Assembly: GCA_928212115.1 (NCBI GenBank)
Contig: CAKMRJ010003334.1
Location: 97,133,369 to 97,197,368, forward strand
From: Lactuca virosa
Lineage: Eukaryota > Streptophyta > Magnoliopsida > Asterales > Asteraceae
Direction of reading: 5' to 3'
Length of the DNA stretch: 64,000 nt
Positions 1 through 9,843 of the stretch are shown piece by piece; within the stretch, counting starts at the first letter, position 1; the number at the start of each line of letters is the position of its first letter. A model generated the notes under the pieces. It had not been told where the DNA came from. It searched no databases and saw only the letters and a list, made by a program, of their open reading frames with translations. The position numbers and the translations under genes were made by a program.

Positions 1-289
1 ATATAGTAATTTACTAGCGCCCGGTAATTAGCTTTTTAGTAAGTCATCTTTTCTATGTATATACTTTTATGTATTTGTATATAAGTATCAACTACCAAGC
101 CAATCAAAGCAAAAATACATAACAGGGAAAAGATTACCTTATCATATAGGATTCCATAAAAGCTAACTACTAATGACCACACCCTGGTAAAAATCTATTT
201 AACCATCATACACATGAAAATTTCATTCATCACATATTCAATCCATAAAGTATTTCGACCGTTCCTTCTTTGTTACTTCATACAAGAGA
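1..289 (-). repeat. Copy of an LTR U3-like segment, cut by the window edge
   Basis: This AT-rich stretch matches 11648-11940 almost base for base in long runs, including the segments around CTATGTATATACTTT and ATAAGTATCAACTACCAAGCC. In the right-hand copy the segment lies just upstream (minus strand) of a TATA box, so both copies are probably U3 parts of LTRs of the same minus-strand family. The match continues into the protein tail at 290-443. No gene is seen here. Confidence 0.55.
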
Positions 290-443
290 TTAATCCCACG
301 AATGAGCTGCATGTCTCTCCCTTTTATTCTTTAATGGAGCACCATTTTTCATCGGATATGTTCCACTAGAATAAACACTAGTTGATAGGACTGTAGGGTT
401 TTCCTCTCGATCCCACCCATATAGCCATTGATGTGGTTTCTAT
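290..443 (-). pseudogene. C-terminal tail of an unrecognised protein, copy 1
   Basis: On the minus strand this reads about 50 codons ending in HAAHSWD and a TAA at 290-292. The end of the protein is conserved with the copy at 11941-12067: both contain TSVY, then GT[F/Y]PM, NGAP, KNK and SWD-stop, at the same spacing. Amino acids are kept better than third positions, so this looks like real, formerly selected coding sequence. Upstream the frame hits a stop after the KPHQWLYGW segment. It lies immediately before the U3-like repeat, where a retroelement's last ORF would end. I do not recognise the family. Confidence 0.45.
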
Positions 444-505
444 GCCCCTTACTGGAACCCCAAGTACAACCAACGATTCTAACCTGTTCCACCATTGGAA
501 CTCTC

Positions 506-837
506 TGTTCGGTTTAATCTAGATATGCATGTTATTTTAGTTTAGTATTTGTTTTATTTAATCAATTAAGTAAAAGTTGGTAAGTTATGGGTTGAATGGT
601 CATGTGGACCGAGTATTTTGGGTTTTAGAATGATAGGTTTAGTGCTAGAAAAAAGGAAATGTGGGCTAGATATTGTTTTAGTTCATTTAGGTTTTGTAGG
701 CTATAAAAGCCTTTGTGTTTTATGAATAAATGAAGCAGCCGTTTTTTAAGTCATGTTCATCTTTTCCTCTCTTTTGTATTTCTCAAAACGGAGAAGTATA
801 GTGTTTGTGTGAAAAGCTGAGGGCATGATTTCCAACA
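506..837 (+). repeat. 5' LTR of the small element
   Basis: It starts TGTTCGG, ends CCAACA, and is near-identical to 1526-1841 plus 7748-7763. A strong TATA box (TATAAAAG, 702-709) lies at the centre of a dyad, with AGGCT on its left and AGCCT on its right. Confidence 0.88.
702..709 (+). promoter_or_regulatory. TATA box in the 5' LTR of the small element
   Basis: TATAAAAG, repeated at 1720-1727 in the 3' LTR. Transcription would start about 25-35 bases downstream, placing the U3/R border near 735-745. Confidence 0.7.
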
Positions 838-839
838 CT

Positions 840-853
840 TGGTATCAGAGTGA
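840..853 (+). other. Primer-binding site
   Basis: TGGTATCAGAGTG lies three bases past the LTR end. It matches the 3' end complement of plant initiator-Met tRNA with one change near its end. Confidence 0.85.
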
Positions 854-1525
854 AGGTTGAAGAGGGCTAGTTTGAGAGTGGGATTTCGAAGGAGGGAGGA
901 GCCTTTGACTGCAAGCCAGGAAGAGAAGCAAAAGCATCAAAGCAGCGGGTAAGCAACTGGTTTTGGAGATAAAAACCAGAATTAGCAGCAATTGAAAGAA
1001 AGAGATGAAGAAAGAAGCAGGAAACACAAGTAGCAAGAAGTAGCAGACAAATTAGGAAGATAGCAAGCAAGTAGTCTGTAGCGAATAGCAGATAAGAAAT
1101 AAAGCAAGAGGAAAGCAATCGAAGGGTTCGCAACAAGAGAAGACCGAGAGATTGAGACCGAAGGAGAATTTTCAAATACCGGGTGACACCTAGACCGAAG
1201 ACCAAGGATCCGAAAAAGACCAGGTGACATGTAGACCGAGTAAGATTTGTCCGATACCGAAAGAGACAACCGAGACTGGAGGGTTGTCTGAGAATGAAAG
1301 TAAGACCGAATGTTCACAGAAATTGATCGCAAAGTTTTGAAACTTTAAAATGTCATAGTAAGAAAACAAGTAACAAGGGTCATTCCTTTGTATGTATGTG
1401 AACGTGATAGGCTGCAAACTTTGTGATTTTTGTGGCAAGTAAATAGTGAAGAAAGAGAACATGGAAGAACCGACTTTGAGGTGATAAAGAAGCAGGATCT
1501 AGATTCTCAAGATTAAGGGGGTGAA
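854..1525 (+). other. Internal region of the small element, non-coding
   Basis: A purine-rich leader (854-1180) is followed by mixed sequence and ends in a polypurine tract, AAGGGGGTGAA, at 1515-1525. No reading frame resembling gag or pol is present on either strand; open frames on the minus strand reflect the pyrimidine-rich complement. Confidence 0.75.
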
Positions 1526-1841
1526 TGTTGGGTTTAATCTTGATATGCATGTTATTTTAGTTCAGTATTTATTTTATTTAATAAATTAAATAAAAGGTGG
1601 TAAGTCATGGGTTGTATGGGTCATTTGGACTAAGTATTTTGGGTTTTAGAATGATGGGTTTAGTGCTAGAAAAGAGGAAATGTAGGCTAATTGTTATAGT
1701 TCATTTAGGTTTTGTAGGTTATAAAAGCCTTTGTGTTTTCTGAATAGAATGAAGAAACCGTTTTTTAAGTCACGTTCATCTTTTTCCTCTCTCTTTTATT
1801 TCTAAAAAAAGAGAAGTATAGTGTTTGTATTCAAAGCTAAG
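1526..1841 (+). repeat. 3' LTR of the small element, first 316 bp
   Basis: It starts TGTTGGG directly after the polypurine tract and aligns with 506-821. It is interrupted at 1841 by the chromovirus; the missing 16 bp are at 7748-7763. The 4-base duplication TAAG (1838-1841 and 7744-7747) marks the nested insertion site. Confidence 0.85.
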
Positions 1842-2283
1842 TGTCACAGGATGACTCAATCACCGTGCGCCACTTAGTGTTTCTTCAACTAAGTCAGGCT
1901 AACTACAACGATCTATATGTACTAACGACTCAAGGAAGCAAGAGAAACGATAAGGAACACTTTGAAGTAATAAATAAAGCTTCTTTTATACAACTCAACT
2001 TCTTACAAGAGAACTTCTCGACGGTTTGTACAAATGAGTCCTCCCCCTATTTATAGGAAACTTACACCTCCTCAAAGGGAAATTTTTAGGTTCCGTACAT
2101 TTTCGAGTATTCTAGATTATTCTTACAAGATTTTTATTTGGATACAAAGTTCTATATGGTTCAATCCCTATACTTTTGTGTCCTAGAGAATTCTAGGATG
2201 TTCTAGGGTCTTCCAGATCGTTGTTACTAGTTCCACCGTCTTCTTGATTGGTTTGGATAATTCTGGAACACCGTCTTGTGAAA
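1842..2283 (-). repeat. 3' LTR of the chromovirus
   Basis: It aligns along its length with 7304-7743. A TATA box (CCTATAAATAGG on the minus strand, plus positions 2046-2057) is kept in both copies. The end reads TGTGAAA instead of TGTGACA, one substitution at the LTR tip. Confidence 0.85.
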
Positions 2284-2314
2284 CCCTCCCCCACTGAAGT
2301 CCTTGATGTCCTCT

Positions 2315-2605
2315 TCAATCCTGGGACTTGTATGCTTCGATCTTGTCTCTAAACTGCCACAATTCCTGCTCTCGTTCCCAACTAGATTCTACATCGGGTT
2401 GTCCCTTCCACCGAACATAGTACTTGGCCCAGTTCGGTAATACTATTTTGCGAATTACTCTGTCGGCTAGAATTTCATCTACTTCTTTATCAAAGGAGAT
2501 CACATTCGAAACTAGGGCCTGATGTGATTCGCTCCTATAGGGGTCCTCGTCACCTCGATTATAAGGTTTAAGGAGACTTACATGGCATACGGTGTGAACC
2601 TTCAA
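2315..2605 (-). pseudogene. Integrase C-terminus with chromodomain
   Basis: The frame includes CHVSLLKPY, typical of the integrase tail of chromoviruses. It is followed by ILADRVIR, YYVRWKG and SSWEREQELWQF, which fit a chromodomain (aromatic residues, VRWKG strand, SWE motif, C-terminal helix). In this family the domain tethers the integration complex to methylated histone H3. The reading frame itself is intact for 96 residues and ends just before the polypurine tract, as expected for the last domain of pol. Confidence 0.82.
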
Positions 2606-4240
2606 GTGCGATGGAAAGTCTAGCTTATATGATTTGGTCCCGATCTTTTGTATTACCTGATATGGTCCTTCGTATCTTCTTGTTTAGCCCTTATGCACTT
2701 GTCGGGTGGCTTTAAACATTCTTTGTGGGAATTTGACCATTACCTCGTCGCCCACTAGGAATTATTGTGGATGTCTCTTCTTATTTGCCCATTTCTTCAT
2801 ACATTTGGCTTCCTTTGTTAAATATGATCTTGCTATGTCAAGTTATTCGTTCCACCCTTTTGCCAATTTGTATGTGGGCGGGCTAGTCCCTTAATAAGCT
2901 TTGTTTAACTCTTGGGGTTTCAATGGTTGTTGTCCCATTATGATTTGGAAGGGACTTTGCCCTGTAACCTCACTTTGCTAGAAGTTATATGAAAATTGGG
3001 TAACATCAAGTAACTTTTCCCAATCCTTATGATTCGCACTAACAAAGTGCCTAAGGTAAATTTCTAGAAGATGGTCCACCCTTTCCATCTAGCGATCCGT
3101 TTGCAGGTGAAACCTTGTTGAGAAGTGGAGCTCTAATCCCATGAGTTTAAATAACTCCTTCCATAACTTTCTTGTGAATCGCAGGTCTCGATCACTGATA
3201 ATGCTACGAGGAAGTCCCCAATACTTTACTACATGCTTGAAAAATAACCGAACGGCTTCCTCGGTGGTGCAATCTCTTAGTGTAAGGTCACACCTTATGA
3301 TCTGATGAGTCAAACACCACACGTTGTCCACCAGCGTCAGTGCCAGCGCTATCATCAAAATGATCAACGACAACGTCAACTCAATGATCTTAGTGATCAT
3401 TTGTATATTTGGAAGATATTCTATATATATATATATGTAGAATAGATGTCTGATCTGTAATCGTAGTGATTATTATTAGACCCTTACATAGATTAGTATA
3501 CATCACCGAAATAGTGGGATCTCCTTTTCTGTAACAATATATATTGTACCATTAGTGTCAAACCCTAATAGAGCTTGGTGCCGTCTTTGTGACCTATTCT
3601 CTTTGTGAGAACCCTCTTTCTTAGTGAAAGTATCTTTGTGATCATCTTGTTCTTTGTTCTTTGTTCTTTGTTTGTAATTTATTATTCATACTTGAGTGTA
3701 TCCGATCGATACAAACCTTCACTTGGAGCTGCAATGAATGTTCCATACTTTGAGAAGCAATCTACAATCACCATTATCGAGCTTTATCCTTCAGATGTGG
3801 GTAGGTACGAGATGAAATACATTGTAATGCTTTCCCAAGGATGTTCGGCGATCGATAGTTGTTCTAACAAACCGGATGGCTTACTTTGCTCAACCTTGTC
3901 TTGCTGACATATAAGGCAAGTTCGTACGTAAGCATCAATATCATCTCGTATTCTTGGCCAGTATTAAATTCGTTCTACGATGGATTTGGTTCGGTGTGTT
4001 CCTAGATGCCCTGACCACTTTGAGTCATGAAAATCTCTTAAGACTTCCCTCCTTAAGCTATTCCACTTTGGAACATACATATGATTTCCGATTGTGAGTA
4101 GGAGTCTGTCTTAAACCTAGAACTTCCTGGTCTTCCTTTATTTATCCATTTCCATCAAAATCTTGGTTAATGGACCATGGCTTAATCCTTCTCTAATTCG
4201 GTTAGAAAGATCACAGGTTACTCGGGTGATGTTTTCAAAT
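2606..4240 (-). pseudogene. Integrase core, interrupted
   Basis: Minus-strand fragments match Ty3 integrase: CQQDKVEQ after the zinc-binding region near 3900, IVDCFSKYGTFIAAP near 3750, then DCTTEEAV, FFKHVVKYWGLPRSIISDRD and LMGLELHFSTRFHLQTDR (3089-3275). The second catalytic Asp (SDRD) is visible. The core is split between the AAP and DCTTEE segments by an inserted sequence (about 3297-3718), and other stops and shifts follow. The part below 3089 is barely readable. Confidence 0.75.
3297..3718. mobile_element. Insert in integrase, probably a solo LTR
   Basis: About 420 bp break the conserved integrase frame. The sequence ACCTT borders both sides (about 3292-3296 and 3719-3723), consistent with a target duplication. 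The insert has a TA-rich tract (3421-3436), the repeated unit TTGTTCT (3647-3675) and ends resembling TGATC and GATACA. No PBS or PPT is seen, so a solo LTR of a short-LTR (Copia-like) family is the best guess; exact ends are uncertain by one or two bases. Confidence 0.5.
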
Positions 4241-4249
4241 TTCGCTTTA

Positions 4250-4740
4250 CGACTTAGTGCATCTACGATCATGTTTGCCTTCCCTAGCTTGTACTCCATG
4301 ACGTAGTCAAATCAGGCCAAGAAATCTTGCCATCGAGCTTGTTTGGGACTAAGTTTCTTCTGATTTTGAAAGTAACTACTGGCTACATTGTCTGTTTGGA
4401 TTACGAATCGGATTCCCAACTAGTAATGTCTCCTACAATGAAGACAATGAATGATAACTGTCATCTCCTTGTCATGTACCTGATATCTTCGTTCTGTCTC
4501 ATTTAGTTTTCGACTTTTGTATGCAACAGGGTGATCATCCTGTATTAACACCCCTCTAATAGCAAAGTCAGAGGCATCAGTTTGTAACTAGAATGTCCTG
4601 AAATAGTCTGGTAGCTTCAAGATTGGTTCTTCCATGACAACTTTCTTCATGTCATCAAAGGTCTTTTGGCACTTTTCCGTCCATTACCAAGTTTCTTTTT
4701 TCTTGAGGAGGCCTGTCAATGGTGTGGCTCTAGCCGAGTA
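4250..4740 (-). pseudogene. RNase H domain of the chromovirus
   Basis: Minus-strand translation shows LQTDASDFAI (catalytic Asp region), HPVAYKSRKLNETERRY, VHDKEMTVIIHCL (catalytic Glu region), IQTDN and KANMIVDALSRK, the usual ending of the Ty3 RNase H. Several stop codons lie between these blocks. The domain would remove the RNA strand of the RNA/DNA hybrid during reverse transcription. Confidence 0.75.
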
Positions 4741-4775
4741 GCTGGATATGAATCTTCGATAATAATTAATTAAGC

Positions 4776-5600
4776 CTAAGAACGATCGTAGTTCAGACAT
4801 GTTCTTTGGCGCTCCCCTTTATTTGATAGCGCGCACCTTGTCTTCGTCCATATGGATCTTTCCATCCATAATTTTATGCCTAAAAATGATACTTCATGTT
4901 GTAAAAACTTTTCCGCTTTTACATATAGTTGGTTTTCCTTAAGTGCTTGGAAAATCAAGCGTAGGTGTTCGATGTGCTCCTCCAACGACTCCGAGTACAC
5001 CAGAATGTCGTCCAAGTACCACCACAAATTTATCCAATAATGGATCGAATATTTCATTCATCAAGGTGAAAATGTGGTATATTCATTGGTTAAACCGAAG
5101 GGAATTACTAAGAACTCGAATGATCCGTACCTTGTCACGCATGTCTTCTTCGGTTCGTCTCTAGTCGCTATATGTACTTTCCAATATCCTGATCTCAGAT
5201 CTAACTTTGAGAACTGTCGTTCCTTTACAAGTCGGTCAAAGAGATTTGCTACAAGGGGGATGGGGTATTTGTTTTTCATGGTTACCTTGTTTAATGCTCG
5301 TTAGTCAATGCACATTCTCAAGCTACCATCATATTTCTTTTGGAACAACACCGGGACACTAAACGGGGTTGTGGAAGGTATAATAAACCCAACGTCTTGT
5401 AACTCTTTCAATTACCGCCTTAGTTCCTCTAACTCGGGTGGAGCCATTCTATAAGGACACATTGCTGGTGGTTTGGCTCCTGATTCAAGTTCTATCTTGT
5501 GGTCTACTTCCTTTCTTGGTAGTAACTTCTTTGGCAACTCTGGTGGCATTACGTCTCTGAACTCTTCTAGCACCTTCTTGATTTCCTTTGGAACTTTCAA
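4776..5600 (-). pseudogene. Reverse transcriptase domain of the chromovirus
   Basis: Blocks in order: VDHKIELESGAKPP and PYRMAPPELEELRR (N-terminal), KNKYPIPLVANLFDRL, FSKLDLRSGYWKV, TRYGSFEFLVIPFGLTN, then YLDDILVYSESLEEHIEHL with the catalytic YxDD, and a thumb region. This is a Ty3-type RT. In-frame stops (after LEELRR, near 5060, near 5330) make it inactive. Confidence 0.85.
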
Positions 5601-5610
5601 CTTGGACGGT

Positions 5611-6040
5611 TCAAATTCTTCTTTTAATGTGGCTAGGGAACGTCATTTTGCCCTTCCGGAGTCCTTTATTTAATTGCATGGCAGAGATGATTCGGGATTC
5701 CGTCTTGCTTCTCTCCAAGGGTACGACGTGAATTATAGAGCCCTTGGTGAGAAACATGGTTTGATCTTCAAAAGAAAAAGGGCGTACTTCATCTAGAAAC
5801 TCCATTCCTAGAAGCATCCGATAATCGTCCATATGGACTACCATTAAGTCTATGGTACCTTTCCATCATCCTATCTTGCTAGGTACGTTATGGGCGACTC
5901 CAAGGATTGGTTAGGATGGAGAGTTTACAGTTTTCAACCAACCTATCTCCTTTGTATATTAAATATTCACTTTCGTGACTTTGTCTTCAGCAAGAAAGTT
6001 GTGAGACGCACCTGTATCGACTAGGTCTCTGTTTACTTTT
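5611..6040 (-). pseudogene. Aspartic protease region
   Basis: The frame at about 6000-6040 reads RDLVDTGASHNFLAED, the retropepsin active-site motif (DTGA). It continues with a stop, then YRMLLGMEFLDEVRPF and GSIIHVVPLE, typical of the protease-RT linker of chromoviruses. The enzyme would cleave the polyprotein after assembly. Confidence 0.72.
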
Positions 6041-6129
6041 GTCTTCACGAACATGAGGCCTCCTCCCTTTTCGTCCTTATCTCTTCCTTGGCCACCGAGT
6101 TGAGGAGGCGCATAGAGCTTAGTTGTGCT

Positions 6130-7258
6130 TCGTCTCTTTCCTAATTTTCACCATCAAATACCATGACGTTGAATCTTTTCTTCTTCGGACAATCTCTGAT
6201 CAGATCGGGGTCATCACATAAACAACACTTCACCTCTCTAAGAGTTCCTCATTCGATCGCCTTTCCTTTGAAAATTGAGGGTTTGACAACGGGCCTATCT
6301 TCCTTTTGTATCGGTCGTGGTGCGACTTTATCTCCCCCACTAGTCCTCCTAGTCGGGGCATTTCTTTATCCATAAGGTCCTCCTAGTCGGGGCATTTCTT
6401 TGGAAGTCCATAAGGCCTTCCGCTACGGCTATAACTTCATCAACATCCTAGACGTTCCTTCTCTTGAGCTTGTTAAAAGCCCAAGATTGTAGTCCATCTT
6501 GTCAATAAAATAACTTATCTTTTTCTTGTAAATCGGGCAACTCAAGCATTAAAGAAGTAAGTTCTGCCACATAATCTTTAATCGGCCCAACGTGTTTCAA
6601 TCCCCGAAGTTTCTTTATCGCTACATCTTTGGCATTGTGGGGACATACTTGTTTCTTGAGTTGCCTTTTGAACTCCTATCAAGTATCTATGGTGTATAGC
6701 CCCTTTTCTATGTTTCCATGCTTTCGCCTCCACCATAGGGCGGCGTTCTCACATAGGTATAGGACGTCAGTGTCTATCTTAGACTTGTCGTCCTTTACCT
6801 TGATTGCATTGATATTACATTCTACAGACCAGAAAAATTCTTCAAGAAGTTTAGGGTCACGCTTACCTCCGTACTTCAAGGGTTTAGGTGTATCTGTGTG
6901 GAGTCATCTTTGTAATAGATCCTCAAGTGATCGCTGCTTTGCACATATTTACTTTAGCTTCTAAGGCACCTATCTTCTTACGAAACTCGTTTTGCAAGGT
7001 GTTGATCAATCCAAGGACTTCTTCCTTGATGACACTGATGGACACTTTCATTCCATCACTCGTGTCGTTAATGTCACCCACGAACTTCTCGACGGTATCC
7101 TTCCATTCAAGGATCTCACTGATGTTAATCTCTACCCTTGTAAGCTTGTTTTCTAAGCTTGCCAAGGTCTCTACCGAGTCGTCCCTATTCTTGGACTTTC
7201 TTCCATTCTCTTTGATGACAGGGGGCATATTTGCTACTTCACTGCTTCCTCCTTCCAT
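6130..7258 (-). pseudogene. Gag region with a degraded zinc knuckle
   Basis: The start is set at the Met of MEGGSSEVANMPP (7258), 46 bases downstream of the LTR edge. The N-terminal 110 residues are charged and heptad-like, probably coiled coil. A central segment with CENAALWWRRKHGN (about 6700-6760) is the Ty3 gag core with the paired Trp. The nucleic-acid-binding knuckle near 6180-6225 reads CLCDDPDLIRDC: the His of CCHC is replaced by Asp. Stops and shifts separate the blocks. Confidence 0.72.
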
Positions 7259-7290
7259 GGCTAGAATATCTTGCTTGCACAATCTTTGGG

Positions 7291-7303
7291 CCCTGATACC
7301 ACG
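7291..7303 (-). other. Primer-binding site of the chromovirus
   Basis: Read on the minus strand this is TGGTATCAGGG, next to the 5' LTR. It matches initiator-Met tRNA apart from an A-to-G change. Confidence 0.8.
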
Positions 7304-7743
7304 TGTGACGGGACGACTCAATCACCGTGCACGACTTAGTGTTTCTTTGACTAAGTCAGACTAACTTCGACGATCAGATGTACTAACAACTCAAGGAAGC
7401 AAGAGAAATTATAAGGAATAGTTTGAAGTAATAAAGAAAGCTTCTTTTATACACCTCAACTTCTTACAAGAGAACTTCTCGATGGTTTGGAAAAATGAGT
7501 CCTCACCCTATTTATAGGAAACATACACCAACTCAAAGGGAAGTTTCTAGGTTTCGTACATTCTCGAGTATTCTAGATTATTCTTAGAAGATCTTTATTT
7601 AGATACACAATTCTATAAGGTTCTATGCTCTACTTTTGTGTACTAGAGATTTCTAGGACGTTCTAGGGTCTTCCAGATCATTGTTACTAGTTCCACTGTC
7701 TTCTTGATCGGTCCGGAAAATTCTGGAACACCTTCTTGTGACA
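7304..7743 (-). repeat. 5' LTR of the chromovirus
   Basis: It pairs with 1842-2283. A TATA box lies at plus 7509-7516 (minus strand TATAAATA). The end TGTGACA (7737-7743) is followed by the TAAG duplication. Confidence 0.85.
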
Positions 7744-7763
7744 TAAGGGCCTGATTTCCAACA

Positions 7764-8080
7764 CTCTCGATGGAGAATCATAACGTAGATAGAACAGGGA
7801 CATGAACTTGTCGTCGGGGTTGACTTCCATAGCTGGAACCGTGAACAGAAAACAAAAGTCAACTGGGTTAAGACCCATATACATATTAGGACCCATTGAT
7901 GGGTATCGCCGGAAGAGGTTGTATGGACTCCACCGGTCTCTACTTAATTTCTCTCTTCCCGATCGGCTCTATCTTGTGACATACACATACATAAAAGGAT
8001 CCAACATTTTCTTTTCTCTCAGCCAGTTTCTTCATCTCTCGTTTCTTTCTTTCATTTAATCTAACTGAACCAAGAAACAA
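7764..8080 (-). other. Internal DNA of the host element, unrecognised frame
   Basis: Before the small element inserted, this joined 412-505. The minus frame at 7764-7896 (MGPNMYMGLNPVDFCF ... YLRYDSPSR) stays open across the joint into 500-354. I do not recognise it. It may be a fragment of the same unknown ORF whose tail is at 290-443, in which case a frame change lies between. Nothing else is seen up to 8080. Confidence 0.3.
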
Positions 8081-8530
8081 CTACACTAGCCTAAAACCTA
8101 TGCATATATATGCATATGTGTGATCATGGCAAACCAAAGGTCCTCAACACATATTGCGACAATAATTAAAAGGTATTGAAACCTACACATATCCATGAAT
8201 TGGTTTAAATCCCAAGTTACAACATTAACCCCTTACATTTCCTTCCTTATTCCCCTAACTACAATGATTCTTATTTCTTCTATTTTGTTTGAATTTCCAT
8301 ATCACCCCTACATTTCATCAACATCATAATTAAGTACCTCTCTTAAAAATCTTAGCATAATGTCCTACTAATTAAACCTTAACTCTCGGGCTATTATTAA
8401 CATTGCCAATTATTTAAATAATCGTCAACTGCACCCCTTTTCTATTATTATACCGAAACCAAATATCATTTTATTAACGAATAAATATTTTTAAGACGAA
8501 AAATGTCTAACCCAAAATCACGGATGTTAT
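8081..8530 (-). repeat. Degraded LTR remnant
   Basis: The right end (CACGGATGTTATA) followed by ATTCTCTCGTCC at 8531 looks like a minus-strand polypurine tract and LTR start (TATAACATCC for TGTAACATCC). The rest is AT-rich and has no recognisable motif. The left limit is not determined. Confidence 0.35.
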
Positions 8531-9828
8531 AATTCTCTCGTCCTTAAAAGCTTTCGTCCTCGAAATCTGTAAGTCATTTGAAAATTTCAACCCCTAGTTT
8601 TTATAGTTACATTATAGTCACAAATATTATTGGCATCTCTTAAATCTACACAGTCTTAGAGGTCCACATGTCCTTGACAATATCACTAGACCAAGATCAT
8701 GTTAAATCATTATAAACCTCATAAGTTATTCATATGTTAAATCATTAAATCTACACAGTCCTAGTTTTTATAGTTACATTATAGTCACAAATATTGTAAC
8801 TATGCAAAGGTCAACCGGACATCTTCTTATAATTGCATCACTTTTAAACCACCTAACTCCATTAATATAATTTATCCATTGGTTTAGTCAACATATTAAA
8901 CTTACATATATATAAAACATCAGACTCTTTGTTCCTCATGATTATACATCGATCAAGTCATGGATCATCTTCTTTATGAATCCTAAAATATTTGGGATTA
9001 CTATCAACATACACTTAGACTCTGGATTACCCTACACATCTTAACTTATATAACTCTTTAAATCATCACAGATCATCACACTTAATTATCTTAACATCCT
9101 AAGGTTGTATTGAACTAACATCTTATATTTCTCATGGTTTAAAACTTAATACATCGTTATATCCCTACTTGATTAAAGTATTTTCTTTTTTTGCAGGGAT
9201 TTAGTTGTATAACCTTTTTTTATTTTGCTAAGTCTAAGCAACTCTTTAAAGTAGATTCTTTGTAAACATCACTCGTTGTAATCTGCACACTTAGAAGCCT
9301 CAAACATTGTTCCATCTCTCACAACCACTTGAGAGTAACCATATGGTTAGTGCTTCCTTCATACTTGGTGATTGGCACGCCAAGAAACTCTAGTGTGTCG
9401 TATCGTTCTTCTTCCCTACCCTGAGATTAGGTATTCATGTCTCATATTTGTCTTCGTTAGACATCAAACCAGTAGCTTCAAGGGTTTCCGAATTTGTGCA
9501 GTCCAATCATCACAAGCAACTTAAGGCGTTGAGAATGCGACCCACTTCACTTTCTCTTGGTCATTAAGACCACTTCCTGCCCTCCTAGACTGTCATTCCT
9601 TTGAGTTGAAAATATTTTTCTTTACATTGTGAGATGTTACTAATCATAGGATTTGCGAGAAAGATGAGAGGATGTCATGATACCAAGAAGAGTAAGAATC
9701 CTAAAGGCATATAACAAATAACATATAACTCTAATCACCCTTCCCTTAAGATTCTAGAGCACCTAATTAAGCCAGTCTACACTGTGATTCTGAACACCGA
9801 CCTTTGTATTCAGTTCACTCACATCATG
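8531..9828 (-). other. Internal region without a recognisable gene
   Basis: No gag or pol block could be read on either strand. The last 60 bases (9780-9840) match 12930-12995, the leader next to the PBS of the neighbouring copy (shared CTACACTGTGA, CTGAACACCGACCT). Confidence 0.5.
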
Positions 9829-9842
9829 GCTCTGATACCAGC
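9829..9842 (-). other. Primer-binding site, left copy
   Basis: Minus strand TGGTATCAGAGCC, a perfect initiator-Met PBS, immediately beside the LTR that starts at 9844. Confidence 0.85.
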
Positions 9843-9843
9843 T

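Larger units (their letters stand above)
1842..7743 (-). mobile_element. Ty3/gypsy chromovirus (Reina/Galadriel-like), degenerate
   Basis: A 5.9 kb element flanked by 442 and 440 bp LTRs with inverted ends TGTCACA and TGTGACA. It carries, on the minus strand, a PBS (7291-7303), gag, protease, RT, RNase H, integrase, a chromodomain and a PPT (2284-2297). Order and sequence are those of chromoviruses, in which the integrase chromodomain binds histone marks and targets heterochromatin. Many stops and frameshifts make it inactive. The short LTRs and the RT segment with YLDDILVYS suggest the Reina or Galadriel group; that placement is from memory. Confidence 0.88.
506..7763 (+). mobile_element. 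Small non-coding LTR element (TRIM-like), split by a nested insertion
   Basis: A 332 bp LTR (506-837) is followed by a primer-binding site, 688 bp of internal DNA and a second LTR that starts at 1526. That LTR is interrupted at 1841 and finishes at 7748-7763. The whole is flanked by the 5 bp duplication CTCTC (501-505 and 7764-7768). With the insert removed the element is about 1.35 kb, and its two LTR pieces sum to 332 bp like the intact LTR. No gag or pol is present, so it must have been mobilised in trans. LTR, PBS, PPT and TSD are all visible, so the call is firm. Confidence 0.9.

Noticed and set aside
1190..1462. Minus-strand frame in the small element
   Set aside because: It arises from a purine-rich leader read backwards, without a protein motif; the element has LTR, PBS and PPT on the plus strand.
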